Source: Emydura subglobosa
Lineage: Eukaryota; Chordata; Testudines; Chelidae
Direction of reading: 5' to 3'
NCBI GenBank assembly: GCA_007922225.1
Contig: ML679970.1
Location: 39,353,460 to 39,417,459 of the forward strand
Length of the DNA: 64,000 nt
Positions 12,691-23,224 of the stretch are shown one piece after another (within the stretch, counting starts at the first letter, position 1; the number at the start of each line of letters is the position of its first letter). The notes below the pieces were generated by a model that saw nothing but the letters and a program-made list of their open reading frames with translations, did not search any database and was not told the DNA's origin. Made by a program: the position numbers and the translations under genes.

Positions 12691-13165
12691 AGAGGTGGTG
12701 CAATCTAGCATACAGGATTCTAAACTGGCTCTCAGGAGACCTGGTTCTAGTCCTGTATCTGCCACTAGTCTGCTTTATGACCTCAGGCAAATTGCTTCAC
12801 TTCTTTGGGTATGTCTACATGGCTGTGAGAAGCAAGCCTCCCAGCCGGGTTAGAGAAGCTCGAGTTAGTAGAATACAAATAGCAGCAGTGGATTGTTAAC
12901 CTGAGTGGTGGCTCAGGCTAACCACTGGTGCTCAGACCCAGCTGTTCTCCTTGGTCTGAGGTCAGGTGGCTAGCCAGTGCCACAATGTCCATGTTGCTAT
13001 TTTTAGCACTAGTTTGTCTACCTGGGCTGGGAGGATCACACCCAGCTGCAGTGTAGACAAACCCCAGCTATCTTGTTTCCCCTCCCACCATTTCTCTGGC
13101 TTGTCCATTTGGAATTTAAGATCTTTGGACATGTACTGTGTCACAGTGTGGGCCTATAGAGCATG
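12691..13165 (+). mobile_element. tRNA-headed SINE split by a MITE
   Basis: The head (aggtggtgcaatctagcata ... 'tcaggagacctggttctag', a B-box-like block) and the 'cctcaggcaaattgcttcac' block occupy 12691-12806. The SINE resumes at 13066 with 'gtttcccctcccacca' and 'gtccatttggaatttaagatctttgg', the body and tail of the same SINE type. The 258-bp element at 12807-13065 lies between the two halves. Confidence 0.65.
12807..13065. mobile_element. Harbinger-like MITE, copy 1, nested in a SINE
   Basis: Left end gggtatgtctacatggctgt; the right end is the reverse complement of ggggtttgtctacactgcag. Both continue inward to a shared 'gcctcccagcc' / 'atcctcccagccc' block, so the inverted repeats are about 40 bp and imperfect. 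No transposase frame. It shares termini with 22473-22773 and 28958-29219. Its target duplication is not evident. Confidence 0.7.
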
Positions 13166-15469
13166 GAGACCCAAACTCTGTGGGGTACTCCAGGTGCTCC
13201 TCTAATATCAGTAATAATGAAAGCTCTCTGCTGGGTATTTCTAGGATTCATTTCACGGCAGTATGTAAGGGGCTGTTCTGGACTAGCATTATGAAAGAGA
13301 ATACTGTAGCAGGGTTTTAGTCTCAGCAGGGAGCAACTGATTCCAGAATTTTTATTAACAAAAAGACAAAAAAAGTTTTAAGTTTTAATCCACACCCTCC
13401 CGCCCCCTGAGAAATGAGAACTCATTCATAACTCTATAGGAATATCAGTTGGCCGGAATTCTTTGCTCAGCTTTGTGAACATTGTCCCCGGTTTCGTGGT
13501 GTTGTGAATGCGTGTGTGCATATCTAGCTCTAGCTAGTTGGCAGAAGAGCAAGCTGAGGTCAGAAACTGTTACTCAGCAATAAGGGGCAGAATCACAGTT
13601 ACCATAGGCAACATGTGAGATCAGGGACCTGCAGGGAAACCCGAGTTGGTATGCTACTTTGGACAGGCACTGTCAAGCTGCCCCCACCACTCTCTTCCCT
13701 TCTCACGGTTATGACATCTGGATGAAGCTGCCTATGGAGTGATGTGTAGGGATGGGTGGGTTTTTCTGATTTAGTAGTGTTCTGTGAGTTTGACTCAGCT
13801 GCTAGCACCTCTTCACCACACAGGATGTCTCAGCTCTTCTGCACTGCTCTGGTTTTCCCTTTGCAGCTACGTTGATAGGAACACATCAAATGGAAGAGTG
13901 TTTATATTTCTGGTTACTGTTTTTCAAGCTGCTGCCTGGCCTGAGCCATTTCCAGGAATTGAGGCACCCGAAGAGAGAAACTTTAAAGGCTCATCAACAC
14001 CACAAACATCAGTGCTGCGTCAGGGTCCCACAGAGTGCAGCCGGAGCAAGAATTCACAGAGACCCAGAGGAGACTGCACGTGACAGTAGGGCTGAGCAAT
14101 ACGGGTAAAGAACAACCACAGCCTCAGACCAAGCCTGGTCTGATACGGCACCTTCTCAGCGGAACCCAAGCATGGCAACAACAGCAGATGTTTGAAGCAA
14201 ATGCTATCGGCTGGGGCACACCACATATCCCCAGAACAGATGGAAGGGCAAAGAGTTTGCCATTTTCCCAGCCCACAGAGCCTGCTCTCTGGTGACAGGC
14301 TGTACAGAGGGCAGGAGGAGAAAGGGCTATCCGTGCAACTGGCTCTCAAGAGTCTATTCCCTGGGGAAGGGCTTCCAGAGCACAGGGAACATTTATGGGG
14401 TGCCGCTTTATACCATCAGTTTTGGGGCTGCTGAAAGTAGAGCCTTAACCTGAGTGTCTGCAAGCTGCCATCTCAACAGTGTGTGTGTGGGTGGGGGAAG
14501 ATACTAAGTATATAAAATTAAACCAGAATGGGTTTTCTTCCTCCCGAACATGGACTTTCCCATCAACTAACCCCAGAGTAGCTGATATGGTGACACCACC
14601 TAGGCTCTTCTCCTGCAGACCAGTTACACCAGGGAAGGCAGCAATGTGAATATCCACAGATGAAGCTCCCTCCCACATTACAGCAAACCAAGACAGGACA
14701 TCTGCCATAGTTTGCTGCAGAGCCATTTCCAGCCCATCAGTCCCCCAGCTGGTCCACATGCCCTGGACTTAGATGTCTGGAAAGCCACATACTTCAGTAG
14801 AGTTCTCTCTGGCTTCCCTGTCCTGGACTCTCCTTGTCCTTCCATCAAAAACTAGCCTCCCCATGAACAGACACAATTTTTTGTCTTTAGTCTGTCACTG
14901 GGTTTTATACTGCCCATCTATCACTGTAGTATCAGAGTGCCAGATTCGCCTACCCATCAGGGCTTGTTGCAAACTTTCTGCCTTATGAAAAATGTCCTCA
15001 TACCCCAACTACTAGACCTGTTCCTGCCAGACTGTTCCAGGAACTAAGAAATCTATTGCTCTAACTTTAACTTCTTCACTGATCGCTCATTTTAAGCTTT
15101 CTCTGCCACTGCTCTGTACTGAAACTAAAAGGAACAAACCATTTTTTTGGTATGCAACCATCCCATATAATTTTTTTTCTGCTGTTTCCACTTTTCTCCT
15201 ATGTCATTATCTTCTTGCTTACCAATTTCCCTGACTGCTTCTCTTATATTTGCAGCTGCTGTATAATGGTCACTTGAGGCACTCTTTTTTCCTACACCCA
15301 GATAGATTCTTCACAGCCATTAGGCTAATGGCACATCAGGGACAGAGTGTGGCACTGGACTGCAGATCCTTCACGTGGCTGTGCAATTAGACCACAAGGC
15401 CAGCCTGAAGAGGTTCCTGACTCTGAACAGAACAGCCTCCAGGATAGAGAGCACCTCCCCAGTGACGCA
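13166..15469. other. Unassigned non-coding sequence
   Basis: Short open frames of up to about 109 codons have no recognisable similarity. A short (tg)n tract lies near 14480-14488. Confidence 0.35.
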
Positions 15470-15690
15470 GTAATAATTTGTATCTCTATAGTGTTTTCCA
15501 CCTGCGGACTTTCCCAACATTAATAAATCCTCACTGTCCCCTCTGTGAGGTAGTTCAGTATCATTATGCCCATTTTACACATGGGGAAACTGTGGCACAG
15601 TGTGGTGCCATGATTTCCCCAAGGTCACACAGCGAGACTGTGGTACAGCCAGGAAATGAACCCCGGTCATGTGACTAGCAAGACCATCCC
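15470..15690 (-). mobile_element. SINE (MIR-like core), antisense
   Basis: The plus strand reads tctctatagtgttttccacc, 'aataaatcctcactgtcccc', 'ctgtgaggtag', 'cccattttacacatggggaa', 'ccccaaggtcacacagcgag'. This is the reverse complement of the SINE body, with the core and tail in the expected order. Confidence 0.7.
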
Positions 15691-15701
15691 CCTCCATCTA
15701 T

Positions 15702-15794
15702 GGGCCAAATTCAGACCTGATAGAAGTGGCTATAGCTTAATTTAATTCCATGGAGTTTGCACTTAGTCACTCCCATCAGGTCTGGAGTTGACCC
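15702..15794. repeat. Short palindromic (fold-back) repeat, copy A
   Basis: Left arm gggccaaattcagacctgat; the right arm is its near-exact reverse complement, atcaggtctggagttgaccc. The loop carries a 'ccatggagtttgcactta' phrase. Total 93 bp. It abuts the SINE at 15470-15690. Confidence 0.7.
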
Positions 15795-16088
15795 TAATTG
15801 TCTGGTATGAAGTAATATTCATATCTTGTGTGTCCTCAAGTAGCATTAACAATTGACTACCCTCCTCTCCAGTTTCCCCAGGGTGCACTGATAATAGAAC
15901 TGTCTGTTAGAGGAGCTGTTCACCTCCAGGGGAGTCATATCGGAATGGCCCCTGGCTCCAGCTGTTCTGTTTTGCAAGGCACCGTCTCTATTCAAACACA
16001 GACCATGTAGAATAGCTGACCAGTACAGCATGTGGACTAGCTGAACAGCTGATGGTACTTTGATTTGCTGAGTAAAGAAAAAAATTAA

Positions 16089-16148
16089 TTTGGCCCTGGT
16101 GTAACTCTACTGAAATCACTAGACTTACACCAGAGATGAATTTGGTCC
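16089..16148. repeat. Short palindromic repeat, copy B
   Basis: Left arm tttggccctggtgtaa; right arm ttacaccagagatgaatttggtcc (as two blocks). The centre is 'tactgaaatcacta'. About 60 bp. It has the same architecture and wording as copies A and C-F. Confidence 0.65.
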
Positions 16149-18013
16149 ACGATGTTAAATTATACTTGGAATTTGGGAGCAATTAGCATATTCAATGTTT
16201 ATGGGAGAACCCTATGCATTGTGCAAAGACCTTGGAAAACAGCTACGTGGTCTCTTTTGATGCAGAGAGTTTTAAACGTGCACATGTGAAGGAGAAGAGA
16301 TTCAGAGTTGCTTGTCTTTTGTGTGTATGCAGTTCCTGACGGCAGAGAATGTCTGTTTCTTGATGCTCAGAATCTCGGTTACTTCCAGGAACAATGAGCT
16401 AAACTCAGCTGCTCTTCCCAGCACCAGCTGAGGGGGCCACAGGCAATGGAACATTGTGTTGTTCTTGGAAGGCAGAGGAAAATAAGGCATTGGCAGGGCT
16501 GTATGAGCACTCCTTCCCTGACAATTCTGCAACCCCTGCTGTAAAACTGGGTTCGTTCTTTTTATCAAATAACTTCCAGGGCACTGAAAGCAGTTCACTG
16601 ACAGTTTGCAAGCAGAAAGAGTCTGAATTCATCAAACCACCAAAGATCAGATCATTGTGTGAGCGATCATTTGCCCTGCCCCCCACCCCCTGCATGGCCT
16701 GTTCAGTTGCAGTGTGACCTACTATACTTTTTAACCTTTTCCCCAAAATAAATACAGAACCCTCCAACATCACGCAGCTCATGGAAGCTATTTCTGGTTA
16801 TTCTGTCAACATACAATACAAACTGCAAAGGCTGACTGGATATTGGGATCATTCCCAGCAGAGCTGTCCATAGAGGGAGTTTACAATAACCCTTATCACT
16901 ATTCTCCTGTGGTAATGGATGGTCTCTCTTTTAAAAGGCAATAATCTGGTTCACAGGTGAAGTATGCTGAAGTGACTGCTCACTGAGTCATTCAGGGTAG
17001 AGACATAGAGCAGAGCTCAGCACAACAGTGGGAGAGATACAAAGGGAAAATAAAAATCAGATTGAGTCTACTTTACTCTTCTCTGAGCTGGCTATGAAAA
17101 TCAGGGGGTTAGTAATGAGCTGAGACAAAAGGGAGCTCTGTTGGAGAATCTGATGTCTCGGCAGCTTGCCAGGCTGATGCATTACACAGTCTTTCACCTT
17201 AAAGCACTGGTTCAAACTCAGCCTTGATTAGCAGTGACTGGAATTCATTATTGTCTAAAATTATTAGCCAGTGTGAACTGAGTTGGTGGGTCTCAACTAG
17301 GTTCCTAGTAGACTGGTGTCCTTCTTGGGTGTGGCAGCAAAGAGGCCAATGAATGAATGGTCTATAGAGCACCTCAGTCCCACAACTGACCACTTGGTCA
17401 GGGTCAAGACATGTTCCTGCAGGGGGAGGAGTAGGAGAAGCTTACACTGCTGTTCCTTATGATGTATAGTAGCTGGACCGTAGATAAGTTAGCCCTGGAA
17501 CCTGAAGTCTTCTATCAGTCCATCACAAGTGCTACATTCATGTAAAACATTCCCTTTCATTAGCTGCAAGGGAGCAGAAGGTAGATGAGTCTGCTCATGA
17601 GGCCTCTGCAAAGTTCTCTGCATGCCCAGGTCCCAGCCTCTCAGGTCTCACAGCTTGAGGTGACTTTATTATATTACCTTTAACAGGCTTCAGCATTGCT
17701 CTGTTGCAAAAAGGGAGGCCAGCACCAGAGTTAACAATGTCTCCAGATTAGTGAGCAATGCAAAGTCATCAGCAAATCACTGGGCTGGTTTGCATGTAAA
17801 TAAACATTTTCCACTTACAAGAGCTCCGATTTCAGAGTTCTCAGACACCAAACACCACCCAAAAGGTTTAATTGCTCTGCTGTTCCTCAGAGATTTCTAT
17901 TCCCCATTGACCTGAGACATTATTCAACATTACCATATTTAAACTGGAATCAGGGAATGGGGAACCTAGAAGAGTCTCTTTACACTTGTTTGGATCGCTA
18001 TCATCCAGTCATT
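16149..18013. other. Unassigned non-coding sequence
   Basis: A 125-codon minus frame at 16405-16782 has no recognisable domain and no splice or composition support. Nothing else was seen. Confidence 0.35.
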
Positions 18014-18081
18014 GGACTAAATCTGAATCTGGTGTAAATCATATTGTAAATGCTGAGGTACATCAGATAAGGATCTGGCCC
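18014..18081. repeat. Short palindromic repeat, copy C (degenerate)
   Basis: Left ggactaaatctgaatctggt; the right end 'atcagataaggatctggccc' is its imperfect reverse complement. About 68 bp. Confidence 0.45.
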
Positions 18082-19554
18082 ATTAAGTTTAATTAGAGAT
18101 GGGCCCAAGCAACAAAATTTAAATTTGGACAAGAATCTCAAGGACCCCCATAACATAGGATTTGGGGGTTTGGTTTGGGCTCATGTCTATATTTAGTGTA
18201 CTGTACTATAACTGAAGCACTAAAAATAGATTAGTTTCTGAGCAATTAATCAAGGACCTATTCCTAGAATCACAGAGAGCTGAAATTAAGATAGCAGAAT
18301 TCATGGTAATCAGCCTCATGGAAAGAGAAGGAACCTAACATCAGTTTAAACAGCAAACATACATTCCAGTTAGATAAACATACTTTTGTTTGAGCCAGCT
18401 ATAGCTGCACCGTGGCCCAAAGATCTAGAATTGCATGAAACACTTGTGAGGTATCCGAACAGTAAACTCAGGAGGCTGCAGTTAATGCACAAGGAATTAC
18501 GAAGCATGGTCTAATTCCAAGAGGACTAACCTTACTTGGCAAACTTTCAAATAGTTTGAAGAACACTGATCCCCCAGGCTCAGAGGTTGTGGTCACTTTG
18601 TCCCATAGCTCCCTCCAAGTTTACGGAACACTCCGGGGATGGCTTGGACTGTAAATTGGCAGGCACAGCATGTCCTTTTAATGTTATGTCATGGTCAGTG
18701 GTATTTTTGAGCATTTATAGCTACTGCTCAGGCTTTCCTATGTGAGTGGGTCTCCTGAAATCCCAGGCCCTTTAGATAATGACGCAGCTTCGATGCATTG
18801 CTCTTTATTTCCTATCCTAAACCTCTATGTAACTGATGCTGAGAGAGCTGGTACCAGCTCATGCCAAGGCCCCTAGGCCTCACTGAACACTGATAAATGC
18901 ATAGCTGGAACCCAGTCTGACTCACCTGTGTATTAGCATTGTTAAAACAGAGATTAATTTTATAAGAATATGGTGAGTGTTTAGACTTGATGAAATGCTT
19001 GTAGGATGCTGCGTGTATTGATCTCACTTATAACAGCTGTAGCCCATGGTGTAAAGTTATATTGATGGTTTGCATTTTGGACCTCTACAATTGTGTAACT
19101 CAAACAGGAAAGAAGCATTAATTAGTGTAAAGTGCTAGTACTGCACATAAGAAGGCCCAGTGCAACCAAAGGAGCCATAGAGAAACATCAAAGGACAAAG
19201 GCATGGAAGATTACCCTTCCACCCCCCATACACTCACAAAGAGGACACAGGCACTAACACTTGTTGCATCAGTTTGAGCTCTGGGGGAAGGGAATAAAAA
19301 TCCCTGACCAGAAGGAACTGCATCACTATGCTGCTTGGAAGTTGGAGAGGGCAATATTTCTAAGCATAAGCAAGGGATCCCCAAGCTGCTCAGCTTGGGT
19401 TAGCAATAAAGGACATACAGAATTTGCACATTACAGCAGCTTCTGCTACCTTTTGAAACCTAAGATTATAACTAATTTCTGCATATATACATTTACCATA
19501 TGTTTACCTGCTTTAACCTTGTAAATAACTCATTTCTTTTTCTTAATGAATCTT
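18082..19554. other. Unassigned sequence; the right part may belong to an interspersed repeat
   Basis: From about 19250 the text leads into 'taaccttgtaaataactcat' and 'aatctttagttag', and it continues after the GC-rich insert at 20544. I judge 19250-21000, minus the insert, to be one older interspersed repeat by impression only. I cannot show a second copy in this window. Confidence 0.3.
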
Positions 19555-19561
19555 TAGTTAG

Positions 19562-20543
19562 TGTAGCCGGGACGAGTGGTCCCCCTCTGAGGAGGGCCCA
19601 GAGAGGGAGCCAGACCCACCCTGGCTGATAGAGCCCCCAAGGGGAAACCCTGGCCAGAAGCAGGTGGGCAGGGCCAGGCCTTTAAAGGCCAGGCCTGTCA
19701 GCTCAGTCAAGAGAGGATGGCTGAGGGGGAAGGATACTTCTCCTCCTGAGCTCCCAGCTAAGGCTGGGCTGGAGAGCCATGCTGAGAGGGTGCGGCTGGC
19801 CTTAACCCCAGCCTGGGGATCCGTGGAGGCCTCACCCAAGTTCCCTGCTGCCTGGGAGCTGGAGGAGGGCCCACCGGCGTACCCGACTGCCTGGGAACCG
19901 GAAGAAGACCCATTGGGGTTCTCCGCTGCCAGCGAGGCTGAGGAGAACCCCCCTGAGACACCCACAGCCTGGGAACCGGAGGTGGGCCCGCCAGAGCAGT
20001 ACAGAGCCTGGGACCCAGAGAACTTACCGGCCCTACCCGTGGCCTAGGGGCCCGAGGACCTGGAAGAGCTGCCCTCCGAGGATGAACCCATGGAGCTGCC
20101 AGAGCTGCCATCCGTGGATGAGGAGGGCCTAGCGGGACTACCAGGCCCCAGGGACCCAGAGGAGAAAGGTACCGGGGGTTTTGGGGAGGAAGAAGCCCAG
20201 GGGTAGCCACAAGTTAGTGGCTGAGTCAGGGGTAACCCAGGCGGCGTGTTGTGGCTGGAGCCCCACCAGCCCTGTGGCAAACGCCTTTGCCACTGCCAGG
20301 GCCCTGGGCTGGGACGCAGTGGAGACGGGCGGGCCTGCATCCCCTTCCCCCCTTCCCTAACAACCCTCAGACAGCCTCACCCGCCATACCGCTCCAGAGA
20401 GCGGCCTGCCTACCCGGCCAGCCCTGCCTGGGGGCTCAAGACTACTCCCGGTGGGAGGTAGCCGGGAGGAGTGGTCCCCCTCTGAGGAGGACCCGGGGAG
20501 GGAGAAACCCGGACACTGCTCCCCGCTTTCAGGGCCATGTCTA
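19562..20543 (+). mobile_element. GC-rich insert with terminal direct repeats and a 13-residue tandem-repeat frame
   Basis: A sharply GC-rich block in AT-rich surroundings, flanked by tagttag at 19555-19561 and 20544-20550 (a possible 7-bp target duplication). A segment of about 46 bp beginning gtagccgggacgagtggtcc at 19563 recurs at 20457 with a few mismatches, 894 bp later. Between them, one frame from 19664 to about 20206 is open except for a single TAG at 20045-20047. It contains six 39-bp units and then an acidic stretch rich in E, D, L and P. No reverse transcriptase, transposase or known fold is visible. It could be a fragment of an LTR element's gag region, a non-autonomous retroelement, or a large tandem unit. 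The function is not recognised. Confidence 0.5.
19808..20041 (+). repeat. 39-bp tandem repeat, six units, encoding a 13-residue motif
   Basis: Units start at 19808, 19847, 19886, 19925, 19964 and 20003. In frame they read PAWGSVEASPKFP, AAWELEEGPPAYP, TAWEPEEDPLGFS, AASEAEENPPETP, TAWEPEVGPPEQY and RAWDPENLPALPV. The consensus is x-A-W-E-P-E-E-x-P-P-x-x-P. Period and phase are exact multiples of three, so the frame is preserved across all units although the bases have diverged. That pattern suggests past selection on the protein. Confidence 0.85.
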
Positions 20544-20550
20544 TAGTTAG

Positions 20551-21724
20551 CTTATTACAGGATTGGCTACAAACACTGTCTTTGGTGAGAAATCTAAGGT
20601 ACAACTGACCTGGAGTAAGTGACTGGTCCTTTGGGACTGGGAGTAACCTTAATATTGCTGTGATTTCTGATGTAAGGGACCATCTATCACAAAGACAGGC
20701 TTGCATAGGTGGCTAGATAAATCAAAGTGCCCAAAGGGACTGTCTGTGACTCTACGTTAAAGGCTGTTGTAGTGCTTGAGGAGTTCACACTTGATACTCG
20801 GTTGGTGAAATCTAAGTATAGAACACACAACCAGTTTGGGATTTGTGTCCTGTTTCTTAATGGTCTGTCCTGAGGTTGGCATTCATGGTTGTGAGCCACT
20901 CTAGTTAGCTTGACAGTAACATTGTTACAGTGTTTTTCTAGCCCACTGGGGACTGTGTTCAGTGGCGGATGAAGTGATCCCTGTGAACATGCACAGAGCA
21001 AAATTCACTCCTGAGACTGGCATGGAAGCTCAACTTTGGAATTCATGTGTGTGTCTCCTGTATAGCACCATGCACATTGTCAGCACTTAAGTAATAGAAG
21101 GGAAAACAGGACATGCACTAAAGCAGAATGATACCATGGAGTATTGCTGTGCAGACTTGAGAGCAGAATTTTGCCCACAGCTTGTGAAGTACCTTCGGAT
21201 CTTTTGTGTTGAAAGGGCATTCTGTACGGTATAAACTATTTCACTTAGACAGCACCACAACATCCCACAGAAGGGAGTTTTCTCCAAGGTGAAACAGCAG
21301 ATAAGAGTACATGGATGGGATCTATGTTCCTTTACTCTGCTCTTCCTGGATTTGATTACAGCAGACAGGTCTCTATTTCTTGAAGCTCAGACAAGATCAA
21401 GCTGCCCCCAAATGTTTCAGCAGTAGATAGACATGAGAGGGAAGTGCTAGGTAGAGATTCAGATCTAGTGCCTAAGCCTACAGCACAGTCAGAACTTTGG
21501 CTTAAAAAAACTGCTCTCCATACTTCTAGTTTGATCATGCACATCAAAACTGGTTTCCCAGTCAGCAAGAGTAAATATTCTCTTTAGGAATGCTGCCTTG
21601 GAATGGTAATTAACTTAATTTAGTTTGTGTAGTAATCTCTCACTATAGTCTGTGTAGTAATTTAGTTTACCATTCTCAAGTGTTCCCTGTGTTCTGCAAA
21701 CAGGCAAAAATGTTATTCCAGAAC
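20551..21724. other. Unassigned; the left part may be the resumed interspersed repeat
   Basis: Reads cttattacaggattggctac directly after the insert, in apparent continuity with the text before 19555. No coding frame recognised. Confidence 0.3.
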
Positions 21725-21850
21725 TTTAATAAATATTTTCAGGCAAGGATCTTTAAGTGTTATCATCCCTGTTTTACACATGGGGAAACTGAGGCTCAGA
21801 AAACTATCCAGGGAGACAGAGTAAATCAACAGAAGAGCCAAGACTACCCC
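21725..21850 (-). mobile_element. SINE fragment, antisense
   Basis: The plus strand contains gttatcatccctgttttaca, 'catggggaaactgaggctca' and 'agagtaaatca', the reverse complement of the SINE core ('cctcagtttcccc', 'gtaaaa'). Confidence 0.6.
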
Positions 21851-22472
21851 TTCCCTGCTGTAAGTTTCAACCTCAAGTCCACATGACATAAATTATTGAA
21901 AGTCTAAAGTACATTGGATTTTACTTTCTCTTAAATGAGAGGGACATGTATGTGGTTTATTGCTCCTTGATTATTGAACAGATCCTCGGATCCCAGCATT
22001 GGCATGGGTATTAGCAGGCTGCTGCCAGAGTTGTTGCTATTTCTCCTGGCTGCAAGAACTTTTCTAGCTCTTTACAGCACTCTGCACCAAGTTCAAATTT
22101 CTTATCCTTGCTTTCAAAACCCTCCATCACACAGTCCTGCCTCTCTGTCTCCTGGGCTCCATACCTACTCTCCTCTCCTCTCCTCTCTGTCTTTATGCCA
22201 ACTTCAATACCCCTTTCCTCTCCTCCCCGTACAGACTTCTGCCCCTCAAACCTGGACTGCTCTCCCTGAACCTGCTCAGCAAGCCACCTCCCTTACTTCA
22301 TAAACATCCCTGCTGAAACTTCTCTAAGAGGGTGAGAGGAAAGGTTGTATTATATTAAAGTTAAATTTGGAGAAAAAAAATGCATGGAGCCATCCAGCTG
22401 ACTCTCTGATCATGTGATCTTACTATTTAATCTACGTTTCTGGAGGCAGGGACCCACCTTTTCATAGATTTT
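21851..22472. other. Unassigned sequence with a (CTCTC)n microsatellite
   Basis: A pentanucleotide ctctc run lies near 22168-22188. The surrounding C/T-rich text opens a 109-codon plus frame, which I attribute to composition. Confidence 0.45.
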
Positions 22473-22773
22473 GGGTACATCTATGCTGCAAAACAAAACA
22501 ACCCAAAACACCCCACCTCTGCAGCAAGTCTCAGATCGGTCAGCTGAGTCAGTCTCACAGAGCTTGCACTAGGGGGTGAAAAACAGCAGTGTCGATCTTC
22601 AGGCTTGGGCTTGACTCACTGGGTTTCAGAACTTGGCCTCCAGCCTCAGTGAGAACATTTACACTGCTACCTTTAGCCCCGTAGCATGAACCTTGTGAGC
22701 ATGAGTCAGTTGATCCAGGCTCTGATACATGCTCCTGCGTGTTTCTTTTTTTCCTTTCAGTCTAGACATGCCC
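22473..22773. mobile_element. Harbinger-like MITE, copy 2
   Basis: Left end gggtacatctatgctgc; the right end is the reverse complement of gggcatgtctagactga. TTT flanks it on both sides (22470-22472 and 22774-22776), compatible with a 3-bp target duplication. 301 bp, non-coding. Confidence 0.6.
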
Positions 22774-22784
22774 TTTGAGGTCAG

Positions 22785-22877
22785 CAGTGACCTTATGATC
22801 ACATTACCTAAACTAACTCAGGCCACAAAATTTTAGCCAGTCATTCCTGACTTGTAACTTGTGGTTGAACTAGAAAG
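22785..22877 (-). mobile_element. CR1 relic, left part, interrupted by the DIRS element
   Basis: The plus strand runs gaccttatgatcacattacc, 'actcaggccacaaaatttta', 'cattcctgac', 'taacttgtggttgaacta'. This is the antisense 3' UTR of the CR1 subfamily also seen at 9613-9850 and 52900-54348. It breaks off at 22877 and resumes at 27905. Confidence 0.65.
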
Positions 22878-22898
22878 AACAGTTACTTACCTTGTAAC

Positions 22899-23084
22899 TG
22901 TTCTTCGAGATGTGTTGCTCACGTCCATTCCCAATTAGGTGCATGTGCGCCACGTGCGCTGGTGCTGGAATTTTTTCCCCTAGTGGTACCCGTAGGGCTG
23001 GCTCTAGCACCCTCTGCAGCAGCATGTATATGTGCCCATATATAGGGCACTGCTGGCCCCCCTCCCTCTCAGTTCCTTCTTACC
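22899..23084. repeat. DIRS inverted terminal repeat, 3' copy
   Basis: Pairs as an inverted repeat with 27733-27905. Both carry tgttcttc, 'tgctca', 'gtccattcccaatta', 'ctagtggtac', a short 'catatata' or 'tatacgggcac' box, and 'agttccttcttacc' at the inner end. This copy has an extra 20 bases outside (22879-22898), including a small gttac/gtaac hairpin. Confidence 0.85.
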
Positions 23085-23120
23085 AGAACTCCGACTGAGG
23101 GGACGGAGGCTGGATTGTGG

Positions 23121-23216
23121 AATGGACATAAGCAATATATCTCAAAGAACAACAGTTACAAGACAAGTAACCATTCTTTCTTCGAGTGCTTCTCATGTCC
23201 ATTCCCAATTAGGTGA
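23121..23216. repeat. DIRS internal complementary region
   Basis: Contains aatggacataagcaatatat ... aaagaac, equivalent to the right terminus. It is followed at once by aacagttacaagacaagtaa ... 'cttcgagtgcttctcatgtcc', equivalent to the left terminus. It is thus a copy of the two ends joined, and is itself nearly palindromic. In DIRS elements this region is thought to act as the splint that aligns the two ends when the circular DNA form is made. Confidence 0.75.
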
Positions 23217-23224
23217 CTTACCAG

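Noticed and set aside
16405..16782. 125-codon open frame on the minus strand
   Set aside because: No similarity that I can name, and an overlapping plus frame of similar quality.
19758..20340. Long Pro/Arg/Ser-rich frames on the minus strand
   Set aside because: They are reverse readings of the GC-rich 39-bp repeat block and follow from its composition.
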